DNA from: Sindora glabra
Lineage: Eukaryota > Streptophyta > Magnoliopsida > Fabales > Fabaceae
DNA: 64,000 nt
Direction: 5' to 3'
Assembly: GCA_020226215.1 (NCBI GenBank)
Contig: CM035233.1
Location: 18,495,701-18,559,700 of the forward strand
The translations under genes and the position numbers were made by a program. The notes beneath the pieces are model-generated. The model was not told the DNA's origin. It did not search any database and worked only from the letters and a program-made list of their open reading frames with translations. Within the stretch, counting starts at the first letter, position 1. Each line of letters starts with the position of its first letter. This document shows positions 38,901 through 48,659 of this stretch, one piece after another.

Positions 38901-39339
38901 AACAGTAAACTAACAAAGGGACTTAATTGGATTATAATCGAATAACTCAAAAACTAAATTGATAATAAAATTCTCTGTGGCACTAAATTGATTGATATAA
39001 ACCAACAATTGATATTTAGCCTTTGTGTAACAAGAATAGCTCTGTGAAACCTATTACCTAGTGTAACTAACCCCTAATATGAAAATAATCAGGGAAAAAA
39101 GAAGGAGAGAGAGAATTGAATTTGTGTAAATTCGTTCATATATCTACTAAATAAATTGAATTCTACGTTTTTCGTGATTCCGAACAAGGCATAAATGATT
39201 AACTCTGATCATTATCATTCTATTTTCTTGCATGTTACAGGCAGCACTTTGTAGTATGATTATCACTGTAGGCGTTTTGGCGTCTGCTTATGGAACGTAC
39301 TCAGCCCTTTCCAAGATTGTTGAGAGTTTAAGAAAATGA
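26923..39339 (+). CDS. vacuolar amino acid transporter, AVT1 type (AAAP family)
   Basis: It encodes a proton-coupled amino acid carrier of the AVT1/AVT1C group (Aa_trans domain), expected in the tonoplast or another endomembrane. Coding exons: 26923-27107, 28539-28852, 30441-30655, 30798-30821, 31531-31711, 36044-36263, 36510-36645, 36820-36839, 37566-37711, 38099-38142, 38235-38297, 39241-39339. They total 1647 nt, or 548 residues, with phases consistent throughout. Residues 1-150 are an acidic, serine-rich cytosolic tail that includes 'ESDEEDEE', 'SWPQSYRQSIDLYSSV', 'LTRRHTPE' and 'RRSSHTLLPPLPSR'. About 11 membrane segments follow. Signature pieces are 'GVGILSTPYA' (174-183), 'LETYPDIGQAAFG', 'CCIEYIILESDNLSSLFPNA' (248-267), 'PTVWLRDLSILSYIS', 'VGLYGYCYSGHAVFPNIYTS', 'GYTMFGE' and 'NPFTKYALTITPVAM'. 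Length is normal and no frame is broken. The start is the first ATG of an ATGATG pair, soon after a splice acceptor. Oddities are a 24-nt exon 4, a 20-nt exon 8, an AT-AC intron 8 and a copia insertion in intron 5. Substrate specificity cannot be read from sequence. Confidence 0.95.
27108..28538 (+). other. intron 1 of the transporter gene
   Basis: Starts GTTGAT (a weak donor) after 'AGTTACAG' and ends 'tgtttcag'. It contains a (CT)n run at about 27249-27278 and AT-rich DNA at 27990-28330. No coding content is seen. Confidence 0.85.
28853..30440 (+). other. intron 2 of the transporter gene
   Basis: Donor GTATGA, acceptor 'tttcgcag'. An antisense ORF of 95 codons (29521-29808) lies in a GC-richer patch; I recognise no family in it and give it no gene status. 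The rest is AT-rich. Confidence 0.85.
30822..31530 (+). other. intron 4 of the transporter gene
   Basis: Donor GTGAGT, acceptor 'ctgcacgcag'. Since exon 4 is only 24 nt (30798-30821, encoding IVLYVELY) it lies close after the 142-nt intron 3. No repeat or gene is seen inside apart from a T-run near 31479-31491. Confidence 0.85.
31835..32210 (-). repeat. 3' LTR of the intronic copia element (left on + strand)
   Basis: Runs from 'tgttggaaatagagatcacc' to 'accattttacaaca'. It has TG..CA ends and matches 34784-35176 along its whole length with many differences. Confidence 0.9.
32245..32460 (-). pseudogene. copia RNase H / C-terminal fragment
   Basis: Minus-strand segment with the copia RNase H hallmarks 'YVDNQSTIILAKN', 'FHGKSRHIKTKFHFLRD' and 'TADILTKPL'. 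It is the C-terminal end of the element's Pol, adjacent to the purine tract and 3' LTR. It is open for 71 codons but lacks its N-terminal context. Confidence 0.85.
32544..32880 (-). pseudogene. copia reverse transcriptase C-terminal fragment
   Basis: The minus strand reads 'GCLRYLCNTRPDICYAV', then 'VNKFMGNPKHSHLLATKRIL' and 'GYLESEYYGDQDDRKTTSA'. This is the conserved connection between RT and RNase H of copia Pol. The catalytic YVDD part upstream is deleted. Confidence 0.85.
32945..33315 (-). pseudogene. copia GAG-pre-integrase and integrase N-terminal fragment
   Basis: Frameshifted minus-strand text has the HHCC-zone 'FGHLNFKILNQIGRLGMA', 'KFCEGCIIGK', then 'NYFVTFINDF' and 'VYLIKQKS'. 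It stops before the rest of the integrase catalytic triad, where the internal deletion begins. Confidence 0.7.
33793..34700 (-). pseudogene. copia Gag remnant with damaged zinc knuckle
   Basis: Minus-strand Gag pieces include 'ILDIVTKGFAKIGEGVSKAK' and 'KKDCKAFYFIHQSVDSMIF' (34677-34471). A zinc knuckle at about 33885-33840 reads Y-YE-C-HKYD-H-FTYG-C, where the first Cys of CX2CX4HX4C has become Tyr. The frame is broken many times between them. Confidence 0.7.
34784..35176 (-). repeat. 5' LTR of the intronic copia element (right on + strand)
   Basis: Runs from 'tattggaaatagatatcaaa' to 'ttatctttttacaata'. Both terminal dinucleotides are mutated relative to the TG..CA of the partner LTR at 31835-32210. 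Confidence 0.9.
36300..36321. repeat. (AT)n microsatellite in intron 6
   Basis: About ten AT units, 36 bases after the intron 6 donor. Confidence 0.95.
36840..37565 (+). other. intron 8: U12-type AT-AC intron
   Basis: The 5' end is ATATCCTTTAA, identical to the minor-spliceosome donor consensus. The 3' end is CCCCAC, and 'TTCTTAAT' at 37549-37556 lies about 10 bases before it, as a U12 branch site should. Splicing here joins ACC AA|A TAT GCA, giving NPFTKYALT, the conserved family sequence, and it preserves the frame. No GT donor nearby restores that sequence. Its upstream exon is only 20 nt (36820-36839). Confidence 0.93.
38298..39240 (+). other. intron 11 of the transporter gene
   Basis: Donor GTGTGT, acceptor 'catgttacag'. 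AT-rich, with a short (TA)n run at about 38575-38590. No gene content. Confidence 0.85.
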
Positions 39340-39610
39340 AGTTTTATGGCGCGCCGTCTAGACGAGAACATGCTTTTTTTTATCTAGTTCTGTTCATTTA
39401 TCTAGTTCTGTTCATCTATCTATCTATCTATCTATCTGCTGCATATCCCCAATTTTGAGTAATTTCCTTTTATTACTTTTTGGTATGTCCACAACCTCCC
39501 CATTTTGTCACTGGTATTTGTTATTCTGGTTATGACTACTATAAACAAGTTATTATAAAATTGGAGTACCAATAATGAAAGAATGGTAGAGAACCGCCTT
39601 ACTCAATTTA
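39340..39610 (+). other. 3' untranslated region of the transporter gene
   Basis: After the TGA, an 18-bp-period direct repeat (39381-39397 and 39399-39415, tatctagttctgttcat) runs into (ATCT)6 at 39414-39437. A near-upstream polyadenylation-type element 'aataat' lies at 39571-39576, so the transcript probably ends near 39590-39620. The end site is inferred. Confidence 0.5.
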
Positions 39611-39639
39611 TTGACGGGGTTTGTAACTTTGTAGGTCTA

Positions 39640-41014
39640 TTTCTTTTCTATTTTTAAAAATAGCTTTTTATTTTTTATTTTTTTTTTAAAAAAGAACCTG
39701 TTTGTTAGTTTATTTTTAAAATTTATTTTTAAAAATTATTTTTTAAATGTGTAACTTAAAAAATAGAAATAATTCTTAATTATTTTTTAAATTTATTTTC
39801 TTATTTTAAATATCAATTTTATAATTAAATGAAATATTTTTTTATTTATAATATCAACCACCCTCTAATCTTTAATTTTTCTTCAATTCCAAAAATAATT
39901 TTTGAGAATAATTTTTAAAACATAAAAACAAAAACATATTCGTAACACACTTTAAGACTCTGTTTTTTGAAAGTTTTTTTTTTTCATTTTTTTATATATA
40001 AATAAGGGAGTATTATATGCATCTATATTTTATGATTAAAAAAATACCTAAAATCATAATAGAAGAGGAACACAACTTCTTTATCAATCAAATTTCTTAT
40101 ATTTAATATTGAATATATAAATTTTTCATCATTCTTTATCATCTTAATATTTTATAATTATGTTTATATACAACATATCTTCTATCAAAATAAATGAAAA
40201 TTTAAGTAGTTTACTAGTCTAACTGTAATGTGTTACTTCCATTACTTCTATTCAAGATGACACAAATGGTATTAGTATATGATTTGTTTGGATGGATGAA
40301 AATGAAGGATGGGAGAGAGGATTGTCATCTTGAAAAATAAGCCAAAAATATAAGAATGGAAGTTTTCAAATGTTATCTCTTTTTTCTTTCATTTTCCTTA
40401 CATTCAAATAAATTACAACCAAAGATCTTTCACTTTTGTCTGTAATTTAAACTGAAGATCTTTGATGATGTGTGGGAGTTCCATGCCCAAGTAATAGCAG
40501 CCTTGCTTCTAAGAAGATGGTAAGCGTACAATTTGCATAAAGTGAGGTGGGCCCTATGGCACATAATGGCAGCAAATGCTTCTAAGATGATGGTTAGTGT
40601 TGCGAGAATTTGGATTGGAAAAATGAAAGTAGGATTCATCGTACCGCTGTATTATTATCTACAAATATAGATACCATACAATCTAAATTAAACTGATATA
40701 TAATATAAATAAATATAACTAATTTTATTTAGATTATAAACATGTGCACCAATAATAAAAATAGTCTTAATAATAGATTATGTAGGTCGCTGTATTTTTC
40801 AAATGTTCTTTCACGGGATAGGATCTAGTTAATTTGTCGCTTCCGTGGTTGAAAGATAATGATTTTTTATAGAAGATTGATGATATAATTTGTAGAGAAA
40901 TTAAGTAGTAATTTTGTACTAAATTTTGAGGATTACTTGTACACACTCCTAGTATATTCTTTGTTTAAACAGACAAAAAATTCTATTTCTCTTCATGACA
41001 AGGCTATGATACTT
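39640..41014. other. AT-rich spacer, nothing recognised
   Basis: Homopolymer-rich A/T text. A purine-rich then pyrimidine-rich pair at about 40285-40410 might be a small inverted repeat. A weak direct repeat, 'tgcttctaaga(a/t)gatggt(a/t)ag', lies at 40505-40525 and 40577-40597. Confidence 0.35.
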
Positions 41015-41019
41015 AGTTA

Positions 41020-41583
41020 TGTTAGAAAGAACAGCTTTCATAATGGTTTCTCAATAATATTCAGTGCATTTAATTTTCAAAATAAAAGGTCTTATGTATT
41101 AGGTAAAAACATTATATTTATAATAAGGAAGTAAAGGGCCTATACAATGCATATGTGTTAATAAAACAAATCATTGGTAACAAGAAACTATAGTTAGTGG
41201 TATTCTTATTTGGGAGTTGAAAAGACTTTGGGATAAACCTTATCTATAAATATCTTCAATGGTCATATGACTAAAATTGCAAGAGAAAACTAGTTAGCTG
41301 AATGATGTAACCAAACTACTTGTAAAAACTTTATTACTATTCTTTTAGATTGCTAATTATCATTTTAAGGAGACAATCTTATAGAAGATTAGTGAAGAAT
41401 TTTTACATATCTTGATTGAAAGTGCTCTTCCAGAAATTATATGCCTAATAATGTAGACAAAGGTATTTTATTAAATATTTGGGAATACAATTTTTATTAT
41501 AAATTGCATGTTGTCTATTAGATTTCTAATTTATTTGATTATTGTCATGTCATGTTAGTATTTAAATTGCTTTATTTCCAACA
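41020..41583 (+). repeat. 5' LTR of the 41-47 kb copia element
   Basis: Starts 'tgttagaaagaacagctttc' and ends 'tttatttccaaca'. It aligns with 46518-47074 through shared phrases such as 'aaaagactttggg/att' and 'tttttacatat'. The AGTTA target duplication fixes this boundary. Confidence 0.88.
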
Positions 41584-42289
41584 AATACAAGTGATTGTGC
41601 CTATGTAATATATATTCTCTTATAATTTTTGAAGGATATAATATTGTGATTAGTATTTCCTTCATTAATGATCTATAATGTTGTTTGTTGAAAATTGCCT
41701 TGGTGGATAATGCAATTGTTATGTTTTTTTTTATCCTTGATTACAAATTTAGTTTTTATATTATGTGATAAATCATTATTATTGTTAAGTTCTGCAAAAT
41801 TCCTATCCGCTAATGTGAATATATGTGTATATCTATTATCTAGTTATTTTAAATTTTGCAAAATCCTAATTGGGTAATATGGTTAAATGTGTATTTTAAT
41901 TATTCAAGTTTTGCAAAATTTGCATCAGGTAAGGTAATGCAAATGCATGAATTTATTGATAATTTTCATAAATCCTCAATAAGTATTGCAATTAAATTAC
42001 ATGTATTGATATTTTCATAAATCCTTATTGGGTAAGTGAGACTATTTGAGCATTATAAGTATAATTTGTTTCATAAATCCGTATTAATTAAGTGAATTAA
42101 TTTATTACTATGTGATTGAATGTCAGGTGTTATTTTGATTAATGCCTAGTGGTGGATCTATATTTGCCAATTTGTTCTAGGTGGTATTAATTATGTGGAT
42201 TGAAAACAAAAGGTTGACATGTTGTTAACCTTTTATAGAAAAAAATTAATTTTTAGATACACCACCTGCTTTACCTAAACTAGTACTTT

Positions 42290-43000
42290 TGCGAAAGATA
42301 TGCCTATGTATTAAGAGAATTTGGAAAAGTTTAATGACTGTAAAGTGGTTGATGATATATTCAACTCTTATGTTCTTAGTGGTCTTTAAGGCTTTTTGAA
42401 GGACTTATTTTAATACTAGGACAACTAAGGAGACCTTGGATAAGATAGAAACCAAGTATTGGAAGAAATTTGATTCTCATGTAAATAATTTATGAAAAAA
42501 ATTCACTAGAGCTAAATGTGAAAAAGGAATGATGTGAGAAAACATGTAAATGATAGGATAGTCATGTCTGATGAATTGGTCATTTATGGGAGGGCCATGG
42601 ATGAGAAAACCATTATTTTCACTATTGTGAATTCTTTGCCTAAATCCTATAAAGGATTGTTACACCTTGGTTGAATGTGATTGATTTACAGAATATTTAA
42701 TTGATAAAATTAATCATTAAAGGATAGGAAGTTCTTAAAGAAGCTAAGGAAAATTGTTAAACCAATTTTATTTGCTAGTAATATGGAGTTAAGGCCAATG
42801 ATTAATAAAAAAAAAACTTAAGCAAAAAGGAAAAAAGCCTCAATTTCAAAAGAAGAAAAGTTTTATTCATGAGTGAAATATGAAATTTGAGTAAAGGGTG
42901 TTTTTTATATAATAAGTCAGGACATATCAAGAAAGATTGTAAGGTATTCAAGAATTAAGAAAATCATAAGGGTGCTACCAAATGCAAGGTTAAAGGAAAA
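42290..43000 (+). pseudogene. copia Gag remnant with zinc knuckle
   Basis: Broken Gag reading: 'EKFNDCKVVDDIFNSYVLSG', later 'RIVMSDELVIYGRAMDEKTI' and 'NSLPKSYKG'. The CCHC knuckle at 42899-42940 has Tyr in place of its second Cys. A lysine-rich A/G stretch precedes it, as usual. Confidence 0.75.
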
Positions 43001-43489
43001 TCAAATAAATTAAGGATGAGAAAAGTCTTATCTTAATGGGAAACAATTATTAAACTTAAATTAAAGGAGTGGCACTTATTTGTTGAAGTTGCATAATAGT
43101 AAAGTATTTAATTCATGAATTGTCAATGAGAAGAAATCTTTTGTCTGTCTTATGTTTAGAGCATTATTTTTTTTTTAATTTTTAGGGAATGGAAAATTTG
43201 TTATGTATAAAGATGATTAGATTATTTTAATAAGTTTCAGAAATTTTGGATTATATCAAATTCAATTTAATAGAAATATGGTTTGTGAAGTTATTAATCC
43301 TTCTAATTTTTATTTGAATAAATTATCTTTGGACTTGGTCATATTAGGAAAGATAGAATCATTAAATTAATGATGAAAGGTTTATTCAGTCAAGGTGAAT
43401 GATTTTCCTATCTGTAAAAGTTGTTTATATGGTAAATTAAATGACTAATTTATCATTTCTTGTAATGGGTGAAAGAAGTAAAAATGCTC

Positions 43490-44200
43490 TTGATATTATT
43501 CACTTTAATATTTATATACCTATGAGTGTGGCAACTCAAAATAAATAATCTTCATCACATTTATTAGTAATTATTCGAGACATGGAAAGGTATTTTTGCT
43601 TCACAAGAAGAGTGAACTTTAAATTTTTTTTGGAAACTTTAAGGCGAAGTAAGAATGTGACTAAGAAAAGCATTAAAGCTTTTCATTCAAATTGAAAGGT
43701 AAATATCAATTTGATATGTGTTCCAAGTTTAGTAAGGAAAAATGGTATTGTTCATATGTTTAGCATGTCGTATACCTTATAGCATAATGGTGTTGCAAAA
43801 AAACATAATAAGACCTTACTTGATGTGGTTAGGTCAACGTTTGCCCTTGCTAGTCTGTGTACTAGCTTTTAAGGAGAAACATTTTTTGTCCACATTTTAA
43901 ATAAGGTGCTTTCAAAGTTTATTAAGAGTATTCCATATGAACTTTAGTTTGGAAAAAAACCAAAGTTAAATTATATGATAGCTTGAGGTTATGTTACTCA
44001 TGTTCTGCTTCTTGATTTAAGCAAAGATAAGTTAAAATTAAGGATGAAAATATGTTCATTTGTTAGTGATCTTGAACATTCCAAAAAGGATAGGTTGTTC
44101 AACCCAAAAGAAAATGTAACTATAAAAAGTAGAGATGTAGAATTCATTAAAAATAGATTTGACTGTAACAAATTTCTTAGTGAAAAGTCCTTACTTAAGC
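43490..44200 (+). pseudogene. copia integrase remnant
   Basis: Shifted frames show 'NGIVHMFSMSYTL' and 'HNGVAKKHNKTLLDVVRSTF' (43741-43857). This equals the NGI....TPQQNGVAERKNRT block of copia integrase, and stops are present. 'KDRLFNPKENVTIKSRDVEF' near 44090-44150 marks the integrase C-terminal linker. Confidence 0.8.
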
Positions 44201-44459
44201 AAGTTCATGAGTCTTAATCATATTTTGTTTTTGATCCTATGAGCCAATATCTTTTGAATGGACCTAAAAAAAAGGCAAGGAATATCTAGAAGCTACCAGG
44301 AAAATTGCTAGGCAAAAGAAACCAAATTTGTTTTTATCATTTTCAAAATTTTACACTTATAATGGTGAAATTTTTGAAAGAATTAGGTTAAATAAAGATA
44401 TTTTGAATCTTGAATCTTATGATGAAATAATTGATAATGTTAATGTTAACAAATGAAAA

Positions 44460-45370
44460 CTAACAATGGAAGATGAGATCGATTATATACACAAATATAA
44501 TGCATGGAAAATAATGGAGAAACTTGAATTAAAGTGCTAAAGGGAAGGTTAAGAGGTTTGAAGGCTCATTTAGTTTCCAAAATGTTTACTTAACAGTATA
44601 GAGTAAATTATGATAAGGACTTTTCTCCTATTGATGGAATTTAGTCCATTAGAGCAATTCTAGTCATAGTAACATTTTATGACCTTTCAAATGGATATGA
44701 AAAACTACATTCCTAAATAAAAATTTATTTTTGAAGGGATTTACATAAAGCAACCTCCTCGTTACATTAAACTTAGAAATGAGGGTAAGGTCATGTTGCA
44801 AAAGTTGAAATATAGATTGACAGTAATCATTAAGGTAATAGAAATTCAAATTTTATAAGATGGATATAACTTGTGGCTTCATTCAAAATCCAAAGGATAA
44901 TTGTGCATATATGAAAATAGAGGCAGAAAATATTATCTTCCTTACTTTGTATGTGGATGACATTTTTTTAGCTGAGAATGATGGATCAATTCTCATAGAA
45001 ATTAAGGAATAACTTTTCAATACATTTGAGATAAAAGACCTTGTTTAAGCTTTGTATATTCTTAAGATAAAGATCTTAAAAGATTAAGAGCATAAAAAGT
45101 TCAATTCATCTTAAGAAAGGTATATTGATAAGCTCTTGCTTCAATTTAAGAAAATTGATTATTGCTCTCATAGGAAGATTCTTTATGATGTGATAAAGAA
45201 ATTGAGTAAAGCTAATTGTCTAAACTCTTTAAAAGAGAAACTTGATGAAGCTATGTTTCCATATAATTCAACTATTGGAAGTTTTATGTATACATTAATG
45301 TGGGCTAAAGTGTGTATTATGGTATTTGAAATCAATAAAATCATTTTATTTAACATATCAAGTCAATAAT
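44460..45370 (+). pseudogene. copia reverse transcriptase remnant
   Basis: Pieces are 'TMEDEIDYIHKYNAWKIMEK', 'KQPPRYIKL', then 'CGFIQNPKDNCAYMKIEAEN' and the catalytic 'TLYVDDIFLAENDGSILIEI' at about 44944-45003. The YVDD box is intact although the frame is broken elsewhere. The 77-codon ORF at 45136-45369 is the RT C-terminal part ('YNSTIGSFMYTLMWAKVCIM'). Confidence 0.82.
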
Positions 45371-45379
45371 ATGGAATTA

Positions 45380-45580
45380 ATTAGCTATTCTAATTCTAAC
45401 TATTAGAGATGTGTAGACACTAGAAAGTCTACATAGGGATTTGTGTTCATGTTTGAAATTAGTGCTATGTCTTAAAAAAGAAAGAAAAAGGATAATGTTG
45501 TATAATCCACAATGGAAGTTGAATATATGGCTATAAATTTAGCTACAAGAAAGGTTATTTATCTTAGGAAATTTTGAAAT
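45380..45580 (+). pseudogene. copia RNase H remnant
   Basis: Shows 'RCVDTRKST.GFVFMFE' followed by 'STMEVEYMAINLATRKVIYL', the copia D..TRKSTSG and S..EAEY blocks, with stop codons between. Confidence 0.8.
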
Positions 45581-45954
45581 ATGTTCATATTGTTCAATAT
45601 ATGGAATGACCAGTTATTATAAAGGATCTTAAGTCTTATTCCAATGCAAAGCCTATTGAAGGAAAGTACTATTTCATCAATGATATGCTAAAGAGGCAAA
45701 AAGTTATTGTTTAAAAGGTTCCATCTATGCATAATTTATCAATTCCATTCATTAAGGCTTTTACTATATCTATATCTTGTATTCATGTTGAATGTATTGG
45801 TTTAATCCTTATCCAATGTAATATAGTGAGTAAATTCTATGTTAATAAAAGTGTTTATTCCATGAATGATGATATATTATTGATATTAAACTATATAAAA
45901 GAGTGCTTATAAAGGAATCTCGATATTTAGCTTTTCTACTAGGTATATAATTGC

Positions 45955-46330
45955 AAGTATATATAAGAGGGTTTTAATAGAGAAGAAAGGTTGGATTTCA
46001 AATTATTTAGGCCTATGGAATGTTTAAAGGAACATTTCCTTAGTAGCTAATACTTAAATCAGAACACAACTTTACCTAAGTTGCCAAATTTTAAGTATGA
46101 TATGAATGACTAATTAATGTTTATCTATTTTGCATTCAAGGTTATACCTTAAGATTTATCTTCTGTATTAGGTATACATTAATAGGTGTATACAGGAAGG
46201 TCTCAATGGAAAGGGATGGTTGGATCTCAAATTATTCAACCTATAGAATGTTTAAAAGCACATTTCCTTAGTGGTTAATACTTAAATTAAAAGATAATTT
46301 GAACTAAATTGCTAGATTTTGAGTATGTTA
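45955..46330 (+). repeat. direct duplication in the copia 3' non-coding region
   Basis: About 45970-46112 and about 46196-46340 share long phrases: 'ggttggat(t/c)tcaaattatt', 'agaatgtttaaa(g)', 'cacatttccttagt(a/g)g' and 'ttaatacttaaat'. The unit is about 140 bp and its copies are about 225 bp apart. It lies between RNase H and the 3' LTR. Confidence 0.8.
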
Positions 46331-46517
46331 TGAATGCTAAACCTTTTAGAAATAGTTTAATATTTTATAAAATAATTCTCTTATTTATTGGTATTTATAT
46401 TATGAAGGCTCAGGATAATTATGTAAATATATATATTAATAGATTATGAAAAACTATATTTACTGTGTAACCTTTCAATTTTATAAATTATTTTAAAATG
46501 AGGTATGATTTTTTTAG

Positions 46518-47074
46518 AGTTAATAACTATCATAATGGTTTCAAAATAACATTCAATGTATTTAGCTTTCAAAATGAAAGGGCTCATTATGTTAAGTAAA
46601 AAAGTTATATTCATGGTCAGAAAGTAAAAGACCTTTATTATGAATGTGTGAATAAAATAAATTATTATTATTAAGAAACTGTGGCAAGTGATATACCTAC
46701 TTAGAATGTGAAAAGACTTTGGATTAGGTCTTATTTATAAATACTTCCAAAGAAGCTACAAGTGAGTTTACAAAATAAAACCAACATGGCTAAATAGGTA
46801 CAAGTCAATCATTTGTAAATAATCTACTATTATTCTTATATTACTAATTATTATTCTAAGGAAATAATCTAATCAAAGATTAGAAAAGAATTTTTACATA
46901 TTTTTCTTGAAAGTGATCTTTCAAAAATTATATGCCTAATCATATTGACGAAGATGTTTTATTGATTATTTGGAAATTCACATTTCATCATATATTGCAA
47001 GTGGTTCATTAGATTTCTATTTTATTTAATTATTGTTATGTTAAGTTAATATTTAAATTGCTTTATTTCTATCA
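46518..47074 (+). repeat. 3' LTR of the 41-47 kb copia element
   Basis: Starts 'agttaataactatcataatg' (terminal TG mutated to AG) and ends 'ctttatttctatca'. It is clearly diverged from the 5' LTR, so the insertion is old. It is followed by AGTTA. Confidence 0.88.
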
Positions 47075-47079
47075 AGTTA

Positions 47080-48297
47080 AATAGATTGCTTCAATGAGCC
47101 TAAGAATGATATTGAAAGCATATTGAGATTACTAATAATAAGTTATGAAGTTTTATTGATCATTAAACATGTATGATGAAATTCTTAAAAGGGAAAGTTA
47201 CACATTTTGAAGAAGAGGAAGGGAGAGGATTATGAGAGGAATTTTGTAAGTTAGGCTAGTTGTTTGGTTTGGTCAATGACCAACTATGCTTATGCCTTGC
47301 TCTTAGGACTATACTTTTGTAATAATAAGTGATTTGAGTGATTCTAACTAATTGAAGGTGCAAGTCAACTACTACATTGTACGTATATGGTAAATAGGTT
47401 ATCTAATTAGTTTATTAGTAATTAATTAGTTAATTTAAAAAAGTTAGGAGACTTGTGTGCTTGAAATTGTTCAAAGTTGTTTTAATTTCTTTTATTTTCA
47501 AAATTATTTTGAATTCAAGAAAAACAAAGAATAAAGGATAGTTAGTAAAACAAATAAGGAAAAGTCTCTTTTAATTATAAAATTGTCATCAAGAGCAAAA
47601 AAAATTAATAAAAATATGTAAAAGTTGTTTATATTCTTTTTTATTTTTAAGTTATATATTTAGAATTATATTTTTTAAAAACATATTATAAAAGAGTTAT
47701 CAAATATGTATTTTTGCTTTTCAAAACATAAAAATAAAAAGCTATTTTTAAAAGTAGTAAACAAACAAATAGCTTTTTCAAATAATTGATTTACTTAGAG
47801 TAAGCAAAAAGATACATTTTCCCTAAAATTATATAATAACTAGTGTAGTACCTATGCTATGCATAGTGCAAAGGAAAAAAGTTAAGACAAGTATAATTTA
47901 AAAATCAAAATTGTATGTTAAATTATAAATATTCATGTAATATATTATAAAAATAATATTATATATAAAATTTTTTTATGAATTTTGTATTATTTTCTAA
48001 TTGACATTTTCCTAAAAATTATTTCATGAGATATTATTGTTAATAACATAATACAATTTTTTCATCGTAGTTTGGCATAAGAATTGTGCATACAAGTATA
48101 GAAATGATTAATATTAATATTTTAATATTATATATTTATTTGAAATTAATTATTGATATTTGTATGTATTTATTTAAAATTAATTATTGATTACTAATTG
48201 TGCAATTTCATATGCAATTAAATCTTATTTACTCCAAAAAATAATATTAAATTAAATAAATACTTATTTCATAATAGCTTAATCATAAAATTTATAA

Positions 48298-48298
<1 letters not shown>
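47080..48298. other. AT-rich spacer, nothing recognised
   Basis: No gene or bounded repeat is seen. Confidence 0.4.

Positions 48299-48369
<71 letters not shown>
48299..48369. repeat. (TA)n microsatellite, ~35 units
   Basis: An uninterrupted TA run of about 71 bases, directly at the 3' side of the SINE-like element. Confidence 0.98.
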
Positions 48370-48372
<3 letters not shown>

Positions 48373-48374
48373 CT

Positions 48375-48652
48375 ATTTTTTTTGCTTTAAGAAAGAGAGA
48401 GAAGGGGCAACTAGTGCTAATAACCCTCCTTAGGCATTACCATAGGAATACTCCCTTACTATAGAATATTCGATTTGAGCCATAACTACTACCCAAAGGG
48501 CAAGCCCGTCACCACAACCCCACCAAAGTGCTAACGGTCCTATGAGTCCTCTACCCCTTCATTAGCCACAAACTGACGCCCTCTTGTATTAAATTCATGA
48601 CCTCCAGGATGAAGTGGTGACTCGGTACCACCAGGCCAACCACCTTGGTGGT
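48375..48652 (-). mobile_element. SINE-like retroelement with tRNA-type Pol III boxes
   Basis: A roughly 275-bp island of much higher GC than its surroundings. On the minus strand an A-box 'TGGCCTGGTGGT' (complement of 48627-48638; consensus TRGYNNARNNG) is followed about 30-40 bases on by the B-box-like stretch 'GGTCATGAATTTAATAC' (complement of about 48584-48602). In plant SINEs the equivalent is GGTC.(T/C)GAGTTCGA. The minus-strand 3' end runs into an A-rich stretch and the (TA)n tract, as expected for a SINE tail. There is no coding capacity. Confidence 0.7.
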
Positions 48653-48659
48653 ATATGTA

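Larger units (their letters stand above)
41020..47074 (+). mobile_element. full-length but dead Ty1/copia retrotransposon
   Basis: A 6.05-kb element flanked by an exact 5-bp duplication AGTTA (41015-41019 and 47075-47079), with two LTRs of about 560 bp. Plus-strand order is Gag from about 42290, zinc knuckle at 42899-42940 (C-FL-Y-NKSG-H-IKKD-C, second Cys lost), integrase near 43500-43950 ('HNGVAKKHNKTLLDVVRS'), RT from about 44460, with 'YVDDIFLAENDG' at 44950, and RNase H at about 45390-45580 ('DTRKST.GFVF', 'STMEVEYMAINLATRK'). This GAG-PR-INT-RT-RH order defines copia. Many stops and shifts make it inactive. I could not see a clear tRNA primer site after the left LTR. No relation to the intronic copy is evident beyond family. 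Confidence 0.92.

Noticed and set aside
40430..40639. 69-codon minus-strand ORF downstream of the gene
   Set aside because: No family match. It coincides with a weak direct repeat and has no regulatory or splice context.
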